A stretch of DNA of 64,000 bases from Cavia porcellus (Eukaryota > Chordata > Mammalia > Rodentia > Caviidae). Numbering within the stretch: the stretch's first letter is position 1; each line of letters starts with the position of its first letter. Shown here piece after piece: positions 56,423-64,000 of the stretch. The stretch spans positions 209,634,657 to 209,698,656 of the forward strand of contig NW_026947484.1 of the NCBI RefSeq assembly GCF_034190915.1, given 5' to 3'. The notes under the pieces are model-generated. The model saw nothing but the letters and a program-made list of their open reading frames with translations, was not told where the DNA came from and did not search any database. The position numbers and the translations under genes are program-made.

Positions 56423-57700
56423 TTATTGTTTAAATTTTATTTAAAGAGAAAAAAGAAAAAAAAAACAGAAAAAGGGTACAAATTATACAGAATTTCAGAA
56501 AAAATAAACAGGAAATCACTAGTTAATTACATATTGTCATCTTAGAAATAGTTGTTGCAGTTACAAAATTAAAGCATATAGAGAGGACTTTCAAACAGTG
56601 AGACTGCAAACAGTTTTGTTCAATAATCCAACAAAACTCAGTAAATATGGTTATCTATCTTATACACTTAAATATATATGCAGTTTTATCTTTTAGAGAA
56701 CTTTCTTTTCCTTTCTTTTGTACAATGACAATTACACATTTTGGGTTTTATTACTCCCACAGTTCTTATTACTTTTTTTTTTTGAAGAGAGTAAAACCAA
56801 ATGTGACATACCAGGACAAAGTCAGTCAAATCAGAAGGATGGACATAATACATAATGTAAAAACAAAATACAAGGTAATCAACAATGGTTACCATAGTGC
56901 CTCTTGTTATCTTAAAAAGAATTGCCTATATCATCAGTTATAATAAAACTGAACAAAACAGTAAAGAATAAGACCAATAAAACCAAAACATTGGAAACAT
57001 TAGAGGACTTCAAAAGAAGATAATAGTCAACCAGAATGGGCATCACAATGGATCTTGCTGTCTTCATAGTTGTTGCCTAGACTTTCAAACTTGGTACTAT
57101 CTAGCATAACAGAATAGAGGAAAATCAGTCAAAACAAGATGGTGAGAGCAATACAGAGTTTCAAATCAAGTTAATAGGAAATCAAAGTGGGTTACTATAA
57201 TATATCCTGCTATTTTTTATTTATTTTTCCCTTAATTAAAAGGATAAAAATGAAAAAGTAGATAATAAAAAGGAGATTGAGATAAAAAGGAGGGCATAAC
57301 AACAAAACAGTGCAGGTCAAAACACAGCCATTTAAGCAAAATAGTGTTTCACCACAAGATAATCTTAACATAATAGTAGTTACCATAGTGTCTCTTCCCT
57401 TAAAATTTTTGGGTATAACTTCATATACTGTAGCATCAAACATATCAAGACAATGTAAAACCACTCAAGCGAATGACAGTATTACAGGGTATTTAGAATC
57501 AACTAACAGAAAATGAACAATGGTTTCTGTATAATCTTGTCTATAAAAGTTTTTGTTTATATTATCACATATAATAAAATCCAATAAGATACAACACGTT
57601 AAAACTGATGGAGACAGAAGAACCAAAGCTTGTTTCGACTTCAAAACAAGAGGATATTATATCAGCACTACCTATTATGATGTCTTGTTTTCTCCAAAAT
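56423..57700 (-). mobile_element. 3'UTR of the HAL1-like element
   Basis: On the minus strand this runs from the end of ORF1 to the A-rich terminus. It matches the sense copies at 1860-2930 and, over the end, 12280-12420 and (antisense) 62590-62900. Frames inside it, such as 56647-56943, are chance. Confidence 0.85.
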
Positions 57701-57801
57701 GGCTGTTCCTGCCATCCAACCTTCTCTGCCTCATTTCTGTTGAGCTTTGTTTTCTGTCATTAGTTGTCAGTTTGTCCTCTTCATTTTGCTTTCTGCTCCA
57801 T

Positions 57802-58882
57802 TCATTGTGGCCACTCTGCCATTATTTCTGGATTCTTTGTATTTTTCTTTTTCAGAATATCCTGCAGTAATCTCTGTAGAGTTGAATTGGTGGTTGCAAA
57901 TTCCCCTAGTTCCTCTTTATCCTGGAAGCATCTTGTTTTTCCATCAATTTCTAGGGACAGTTGTGCAGGGTATATCAATCTTGGCGGGAGTTTATTATCT
58001 TTCAAAGATTGACTTATTTCCCCCCCGTGCTCTTCATGATTTGATGGTTTGTGCCGAGAAGTCTGCTGTAATTCTGATGGGTGTTCCCTTGTAAGTGATC
58101 TGTTTCTTGTCTCTGATGGCTTTTAATACTCTGTTCTTATATTGGATTTCTGGAATTTTGATTATTATATGCCTGGGTGTAGCTCTGTTTGGGTTGTAGG
58201 TGGCTGGGGTCCTGTATGCCTCATACATCTGAGTATCTTTACCATTTGCCAAATTAGGGAAATTCTCTTGGATTATTTCTGTGAATAGCTTTTGCAGTTC
58301 ATTTGTTTGAGTCCCTACTTCTTCTTTTATGTTCTTAATTCTTAAGTTATAGGTACTCTTGTCATCTTCTAATCTTTGTATTATTGATGTTTGTTTTCTT
58401 GTTATTTTTAAGAAGTTTTTCATTTCATGCTCCCACCTTACAAATCTGTCCTCCAGTTCTGATAATCTATCCTTAGTTTCTTTCAAGCTGTTATGCCAGC
58501 TTTCAATAGAGTTTTTAGTTTCCTAGTAATCTCTTTGAACCTGCTTCACGTATTCTATGTTTTCTCTATTTTCTCTATCAAACAATTCTCCCCTTTTTTT
58601 CTGTTCTTCCATTCCACCATCTGTTTTTTCTTGGGCGGTGCTTAGCATTTCTCTAACTATTCTACTTATTTCTTGCTTTATTTCATTAAATATTTCATTT
58701 TTGAACTTGTCTATGAGGCTCCGGAGATACCGTTTTATATCTATAGGTGCCGTGTCTGATATTGCATGTTTTCTGTCTTCATTCTCTTTTGCTTTTACCT
58801 TTCCTGGATCAGTGTTCTCAGGGTTGGGGACTGAGGACCCTTTCTTGTTGCTCCCTTTTCCCATACTTTTTGTTCCTTCCAT
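57802..58882 (-). pseudogene. ORF1 of the HAL1-like element (L1 ORF1p family)
   Basis: Minus-strand start at 58882 ('MEGTKSMGKGSNKKGSSV'). N-terminal region and coiled coil run to an in-frame TAG at about 58523 ('QVQRDY', stop, 'ETKNSIESW'). The frame continues at 58486 through the RRM ('NLRIKNIKEE', 'ENFPNLANG') and CTD ('EAYRTPATY', 'PRHIIIKIPE', 'RITADFSAQTIKS'). A frameshift near a C-run at about 58019-58025 moves the last part to 58005-57802 ('PPRLIYPAQLSLEIDGK'). The protein would be ~350 residues, normal for the family. One stop and one frameshift only, so decay is recent. Confidence 0.92.
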
Positions 58883-58944
58883 ACAAGCGTATGTAGGAGG
58901 CTCAGTTATTTTTTTTTTTCTCTTTTTCTGTTGCAGTTTGTTTG

Positions 58945-59061
58945 TTTTTTTTTTATAATTTTTTTTTTGGTCTTTTTCGTTTTTTATCGGTACCAGGGAT
59001 CGAACTCACGACTGCCTGCTTGCAAGGCAGGCGCTTATGCCGCTGAGCTAAATCCCCAGCC
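58945..59061 (-). mobile_element. ID-family SINE nested in the HAL1-like 5'UTR
   Basis: Antisense full-length ID: T-run, TTTTTATCGGTACCAGGGATC, GAACTCACGACTGCCTGC, …GCTGAGCTAAATCCCCAGCC. A perfect 17-bp target duplication, CTGTTGCAGTTTGTTTG, lies at 58928-58944 and 59062-59078. It proves that the ID landed after the host element. Confidence 0.96.
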
Positions 59062-59078
59062 CTGTTGCAGTTTGTTTG

Positions 59079-59776
59079 AATCCACCTGCTAGGTATTCCT
59101 GCCCACTGCAGTGTACTAGGGAGATACAGACCTGGGCAGCCTCTGCTGGGCCCACCCTTCCAGGTCAACCTACTGGATGTTTCACTGCTAGGGTGCACTG
59201 CCAGCCACAGGGATCTGATTTGGGCTAGCCTACAGGATCTTAGTCCAAGGTGTCACCAGGCCAAGCACTCCCCACCACTCCCACTTGAAAGGGGAATATG
59301 TGACTAAAGACACTGCAGGGCTGTGTTCCGGCTGGTCTGCTCATTCCCAGAATGCCCTCTGTTGGAGCCTCCTAGTCTATGAAAGGGTCCCCATTTCTCT
59401 CACAGCAGGTCGATGCCGGGCTCCCTGCCAGTCCTGCTCTCATTGCCATTTGGGCTGATTCCCGCTCTCAGAGCTTTCACGCATCTCTCTCCCTGCAGTG
59501 CGGATTGGGACACAGTATCAGCAGCAGGAAATTCAAATCGTGGCTTCCAATGGTGCAGGATCCAGCTTCTGCACTGAGATTTTTATCTGTTCCTGTTATA
59601 GCATCAGGATTGCATTTCCAGTTGGTTTTTCTCATCTTACTTTGTTCCTGGGTCAGCAAGGTACATCTCCCCTCACATAGGACTCCTCACAGGGCACTGC
59701 TCCTGGATTCTAAGCTGGTAATCTCAGAACGCCTCCGTGGCTGCTGTTATTTGTCTGCCATGTTCTCCCAGAAGTC
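59079..59776 (-). promoter_or_regulatory. 5'UTR of the HAL1-like element
   Basis: GC-richer DNA starting on the minus strand at GGACTTCTGGGAGAACATGG, which matches the generic start of L1 5'UTRs (GGG…GAACATGGC). It should hold the internal promoter. It shows no obvious repeat to the two-unit 5'UTR of the sense L1 at 14490, so the two elements belong to different promoter lineages. The 180-codon plus-strand frame across it is antisense noise. Confidence 0.75.
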
Positions 59777-59793
59777 CAAATTCCAAATTATTA

Positions 59794-60479
59794 AACTAGA
59801 AAATTTAAAGTCTTTGTTTTATCACATAATAATTACTAATTTTATTAATAAAGATATTAAAATTTTTGTAACTGCATTTACTGCAGACATTCTACTATTG
59901 GTGGTTTGCCTTTTAATTTAAAACTATATAAATGTTGTTCTCAAAGGAATTAATCTTCTTTAAAAAACTTGAAACCACGCCACTGTGATTTCATCTTTTT
60001 GTACTTACTATCATTCACATGAATATATTTTTACATAGTTGTAAGCATTCCATGTATCCTATTTTATATTTTGCTTATTGTCTCATAGAAATTTCTTTTA
60101 GTTTACATAATCACAACTTGTACGGACTGCAACATGTTGACTCATGTTTATGCTGAATCTGAATTGATTTCTTCCTTTGGTTTGTCAAAAGCATGGTTCA
60201 ATTTGAACATAGTTCTAACAATTACGCAAAAATACTCTTTTTAGAACTAAATTTTTGTTACTATTTGTACTATCAATTAACCATTGCTATATTTTTATGA
60301 TTTTGTGTCATAACTTTTTCATTGCTATAATTCATGCTACAATAAATCTATTCCACTTTTTCTTTCTTTTTTTACAACAACAGTTAAAGTTTTCTATTTT
60401 CATTAAGCTTCTTTCTTTCTTTGTATCACAAGGGAATGATGGGAAAACAAGAACAAAAATATGAGTCTTTGCAAATGTC
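59794..60479. other. AT-rich non-coding DNA
   Basis: No supported gene or repeat between the L1 derivative and the XPO6 pseudogene. Confidence 0.5.
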
Positions 60480-60599
60480 CAACTGAGCAGACTTCAAGGC
60501 AAATGTAGGGGAAGGTGAGGTTGAATAGAAACCTCCTGGGACCACCTCTCTCCTGATTGGCTGGGCGGGGAGGTGAAATGGTGAAAAGGCCACACTATG

Positions 60600-61485
60600 G
60601 TAAGTTATCCTGGCCACTTCTTCCCGACGATCCCGGTGCACACAAGCTGAACAGACCACTCCATAGCATTTTCCAGTGCTTCCCTTACACCTGACCAGAA
60701 TGGAGGACTTGAAGAAGCTGCACCAGGTGTGGTAGAGCCTTTGGAAAAGCTCTGCCTTGCCATCAGGGGAAGAGTACTCAGTGATGCTGGGGTACATCTG
60801 CTCCACATACAGGCCCATGGTACTGTGGAGCAAGGGCTGGAACACCTGGCCAGGACCTCACATTGCCTCAGAAATTTCTCCATGATTGTGAAGGATGCCC
60901 TTGGCCAATGCATGAAGGTGAGCCTGTGTGATTCATGCAGTCAAAGACACACCCATCTGTCCTCTAAGACCTTGAAACAGAGTGAGGAAGAAGCTCACAT
61001 CTCACCAGACACAGCTGATGGATGGATGGATGGATGGATGAGAGCTGGAGAGAAGTCCAGGGAATCCTGAATAGGTTCCTGTAGTGTCTGGAATTGCTAG
61101 ACACAATGTCTTCTAAGATGTTAAGTGTCTGGTCATTAATCACCTCGATGCGATGTCAGCAGTAACATCTTTCTCTGTGAGGATGACAAGTTGAGTCTCA
61201 ATTGTGATAGTCCCAACAGAGTGTAGAGATGAGGCTGGCATGGTTGATGGGATGAAAGCACCACTCCTGCTCATTCTTGGGAAGATTTGGCCATGGAAGC
61301 AGGAAGATGTTGGAGAGTCCCTGGCACACCAACACCTGCACCTTATTAACGAGCTTCTGGGCAGAAGCTTTTGTGATGCTCTTGAACACTTTCTGAATAT
61401 AGTGATGCTTATCAGAAAGATGAGCCACATGGTAGCCCGTGAGATCAGTAAATGGCATGCAGAGGAGCAGCACACATCTTTATTT
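60600..61485 (-). pseudogene. XPO6: Processed pseudogene of exportin-6
   Basis: Minus-strand frames spell the C-terminal third of exportin-6, the nuclear export receptor for actin-profilin. From the right: 'DLTGYHVAHLSDKHHYIQ', 'VFKSITKASAQKLVNKVQVL', 'CQGLSNIFLLPWPNLP', 'INHASLISTL'. Then, after frame changes and a CATC repeat, 'SFFLTLFQGLRGQMGV' and 'GQVFQPLLHSTMGLYVEQMY', 'SPDGKAELFQRLYHTW', 'FFKSSILV'. No introns interrupt these blocks, as expected of a retrocopy. Several stops and frameshifts make it dead. The 3' limit (left) and any poly(A) are unclear, and 60480-60600 may also belong. The assignment is from family recognition by eye. Confidence 0.85.
61017..61040. repeat. (GATG)6 microsatellite in the XPO6 pseudogene
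   Basis: Six GATG units inserted or expanded inside the pseudogene, breaking the reading frame. Confidence 0.95.
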
Positions 61486-61644
61486 CTCAAAGGATCTTTT
61501 TTCTTTTTATAAGAAAATCCAATATAAAATAGATGAGTTGTTCTGGGTAAAATAGTAATAAACTCCACTGTGTTTACAATTATGCCCTTTCTTATTCACC
61601 CTTAGGTGTCTATAGCAGAGCAAAGAACTCTTTTTTGTGCAAGT

Positions 61645-61684
61645 TATTATTATAATTATTATTATTATTATTATTATTATTATT
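61645..61684. repeat. (ATT)n microsatellite
   Basis: About 13 ATT units immediately before the B4 element, perhaps its A-rich tail turned simple repeat. Confidence 0.95.
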
Positions 61685-61925
61685 GACACTGGGTATAGAA
61701 CCCTAGCCCTCAAATGCTAAGCAAGTGCTTGACTCCTGAGCTTCATCCCCAGATCTGCTTTTTTTTTTTTTTTTTTTTTTTTTTTAGTTCTTTCCATTTT
61801 GAACAAGATCTTGCTAAATTGTTCAAGCTGGCCTTGAACTTGGGATTCTTCTACCTCAGCCTCAGGACTAACTGGGAGTATATGAATGCCTTGCCATGTC
61901 CAACACAATATTTTAAAAAATACTA
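61685..61925 (-). mobile_element. B4-type SINE (ID + B1 composite)
   Basis: Reverse ID head 'CACTGGGTATAGAACCCTAGCC', 'AGCAAGTGCTTGACTCC…TTCATCCCCAG', a T-run, then reverse B1 'TTGCTAAATTGTTCAAGCTGG', 'CCTTGAACTTGGGATTC' and 'CTACCTCAGCCTCAGGACTAA'. Confidence 0.8.
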
Positions 61926-62589
61926 GCCTGTATTAACAGCTAATTTATTTATAGATTCTAAATTTGTTTGTGGTTCAATTAAATCACCTGAGACCTCTGT
62001 ACTGTCGTTCAATCCCCTAGTGGAATAGTTTGACTAAGCCACACTTTGCAATAGGATTTTTGATTTTTAATAACATATGTGATAAGCATACTTACTGAAC
62101 AACTTTCCAAGTTAATTAAGCAGAATCACTTTTTAATGAATTCATGGAAGAAATTTTCTCCTATCTTAATAAAGGGAATTGTTTTGGCCTTATTTTACCC
62201 ATTGATGTTTTATATTAGAGATACCTGGCTGTTATAACTGTCTTCTCTCTTAGTTTTGATCTCTGGTAAAATCAGAGTTAGATTTGTAACTTAAGTCTGG
62301 CATTTACACACAATACTTGTTTGTGTAGTACATTTAACTGCATTTTCTTTGATTGCTCTACCTTTACGTTTGCTTCTCTTAATTTCTTTCTCAATTTTTT
62401 TCTCCACTGTGCTATCTCCAAGTTATTGACTAAACTAGGCTCCCAATAGTGAGTTACTGTTTGAAAGTATATGAATATTATCTTATCTTTTGGTACCCAG
62501 TGCAACCTTTGATTTGTTGTAAAATTCTCCACGCAATCTCAAGGTCATTTTATTTTGTGTTGTTCAAGAATTGTTTTCAGTATAAAAAC
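61926..62589. other. Non-coding, no element recognised
   Basis: AT-rich spacer; the 84-codon minus frame at 62278-62532 shows no family signal. Confidence 0.45.
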
Positions 62590-62900
62590 CATCCTTGATT
62601 TTATCTATTTATTTATTTTAAAGAGAAAAAACAGTAAAAGCAATGATGCAAAATTTCAAAAGGAGATAGGAGAGTAACAATGGTTAATGTACTGTTATCT
62701 TTAAAGCTCATTACAAGATATAGGCATGAAACATTGATCGAACAATAGAAGCATGAAACTTTCTTTTCAATGAACTGACAGAAATTACTATACGTAAGAT
62801 ATCTACTATGTACATATGATCGTTGCCAGAATAGAAAAAGAAGACATGATTGTTATCAGTAGTTACCTACTGTATGACAGTACAAGGGACCGTCTTACTT
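62590..62900 (-). mobile_element. HAL1/L1-type 3' end, antisense
   Basis: 'TTATTTTAAAGAGAAAAAACAG', 'ATGCAAAATTTCAAAAGGAG', 'ACAATGGTTAATGTACTGTT' and 'GATTGTTATCAGTAGTTACC' correspond in order to 56440-57400 of the HAL1-like element, with large internal deletions. Confidence 0.6.
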
Positions 62901-64000
62901 CTCTCTTGCTGTAACATAGGAACCATTGATCAACCTCTCCATTCCTCCCTTCTTTCCTACTCCCCTCAGCCTCTGATAACCATAACTCTTCTCTCAACTT
63001 TATGAGGTTAACTTTTTAATATTTCAATTAAGGTTATGATCATTCAGTTCTTGTCTTTATTCCCTTGGCTTATTTTACCTAATATAATGATTTCCAGTTG
63101 CACCTACACTGTCAAAGACTACAGGATTTTTATGGTTAAATAGTATTCTCTAGTGTTCACATACCACAGTTTAAAAATTCATTCACATGTTGGTGGATAA
63201 GATGATCATTCCCATTTTGACTATTTTGACCACTGATGCAATAAACATCAGGATTCCAGATGTCCCTTCAACACGCTGATTGCATTTCTTTTAGACAAAC
63301 ACCCAGCAGCCAAATTGCTGGATCATATGATAGTTCTATTTCAAAGTTTTAAGCAACCCCATACATTTTTCCATAATTTCCATAGCTAATTTATATTCTT
63401 ACTTATATTGATCAAAGGATTCCTTTGCTCCATATCCTCTCCAGCAATTACTCTCTTTTGTCCTTTTGAGAATAGCCATTCTTAGTATAGTAAGTTACTG
63501 TCTACCTCAGTGTGGTTTTGATTTGTATTTACTTAATGATTGGTGATGTTGAGCATTTTTTCATTTTCTTGTTGGCCATTTGTATGTCTTCTTTTGAGAG
63601 ATATCTATTTAGTTCTATTGCTCATTTTTTATTCAAGCTCTCTGCTATTGAGTCGTTCAGGTTTCTAATATGTCAAATATGTAGTTTGTGAACATTTTCT
63701 GTCATTTTGTATGTTGTCACATCACCCTGCTGATTCTTCACGTTGTTCCATGGAGCCTTTCATTTTTATGTAATCTCTTTTTCCTACTTTTGCTTCTGTT
63801 TCCTATGCATTTAAGGTCTCATCAAAAACATTTTCTCATTCTAATCTCCTAAAACAGTTATTCTGTATTTTCTTCTAGAGAATTTATAATTCAGAATTTA
63901 CATTTAAGTCTTTAGATGATTTTTATTTCTATAAATTTTCAGACATAGGGTTCTAGTTTTATGTTTCTGGCTGTGGATACATCATTTCTTAAAAAAATTC
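62901..64000 (-). pseudogene. Older LINE-1 ORF2 3' half, antisense, runs off the window
   Basis: Antisense L1 landmarks: 'AGCAGCCAAATTGCTGGATC', 'TGTGGTTTTGATTTGTATTT', 'GATTGGTGATGTTGAGCATTT', 'CATTTGTATGTCTTCTTTTGAG' and 'TAGGGTTCTAGTTTTATGTTTC' follow from ORF2 C-terminus towards the RT. Stops throughout. The element continues past 64000. Confidence 0.88.

Larger units (their letters stand above)
56423..59776 (-). mobile_element. ORF1-only LINE-1 derivative (half-L1/HAL1-like), with 5' and 3' ends
   Basis: Antisense element of 3,354 bp (including a 134-bp later ID insertion) flanked by a perfect 17-bp target duplication, CAAATTCCAAATTATTA, at 56406-56422 and 59777-59793. Reading on the minus strand: a 5' end GGACTTCTGGGAGAACATGG, a GC-rich 5'UTR to about 58885, ORF1 (58882-57802), then directly a ~1.3-kb T-rich 3'UTR ending in an AAATAAAATTTAAACAATAATAA end. 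There is no ORF2. Endonuclease and RT must have come in trans from L1. Confidence 0.9.

Noticed and set aside
58557..58958. 133-codon plus-strand frame
   Set aside because: Lies antisense to the HAL1-like ORF1; its Ser/Phe-rich translation is the usual complement artefact.
59379..59921. 180-codon plus-strand frame, the longest on that strand near the right end
   Set aside because: Runs through the antisense L1-type 5'UTR and on into AT-rich flank past the target duplication; no protein family recognised.

Overview
The window is mammalian, AT-rich, repeat-dense intergenic or intronic DNA. No intact host protein-coding gene can be supported. The repeats point to a rodent outside the mouse/rat line. 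There are 7SL-derived B1 SINEs, B4-type (ID plus B1) composites, and at least three recent copies of a tRNA-Ala-derived ID SINE whose 3' end reads GGTACCGATAAAAA(A)CGAAAAAGAC before the poly(A). There are also LINE-1 elements with a long rodent-type 3'UTR, MaLR LTRs, MIR, L2 and DNA-transposon relics. The exact species cannot be proven from sequence alone; a squirrel- or beaver/kangaroo-rat-related lineage is my guess.

Layout. 1-4.0 kb: unclassified DNA, then L1 pieces in both orientations (one twin-priming inversion) and an L1/HAL1-type 3'UTR. 4.1-14.4 kb: MaLR and MLT1 LTRs, B1/B4/ID SINEs, MIR, L2, MER5-like DNA and microsatellites. 14.5-18.7 kb: a sense-strand L1 with a two-unit repeated 5'UTR, a broken ORF1 and a broken ORF2, cut off before the ORF2 C-terminus. 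19.3-20.3 kb: truncated ID, MLT1, and a relic of a mariner transposase C-terminus. 22.3-24.5 kb: a rearranged L1 mosaic. 25.5-28.3 kb: ID, MaLR, B1, L2, MIR, and one exon-like segment with good splice sites at 28226-28307.

29.2-33.3 kb holds the most structured element: a 4.0-kb class II (betaretrovirus-like, tRNA-Lys PBS) endogenous retrovirus. It has two nearly identical 332/334-bp LTRs and a perfect 6-bp target duplication, and it is inserted inside an older MaLR LTR. Only a matrix fragment of gag, RT scraps, RNase H, an integrase with a lost catalytic Glu, and a 45-residue env cytoplasmic tail remain. The LTRs differ outside a CT tract by only three CpG transitions, while the inside is heavily damaged. 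This suggests the defective provirus was mobilised in trans.

34-56 kb: B1, ID, a long L2, MaLR LTRs with an internal fragment, an ancient antisense L1, a solo-LTR-like block, a DNA transposon with terminal inverted repeats, and MIRs. 56.4-59.8 kb: an antisense, target-duplication-flanked, 5'-complete L1 derivative carrying ORF1 and a 3'UTR but no ORF2 (half-L1/HAL1 architecture), itself carrying a recent ID insertion. 60.5-61.5 kb: an antisense processed pseudogene of exportin-6 (XPO6). 61.7-64 kb: a B4 composite and antisense L1 3' sequence running off the end.

There are no operons or cooperating genes here. The biology is layered retrotransposition: L1 machinery explains the ID, B1, HAL1-like and XPO6 copies, and the ERV has its own, apparently borrowed, mobility.
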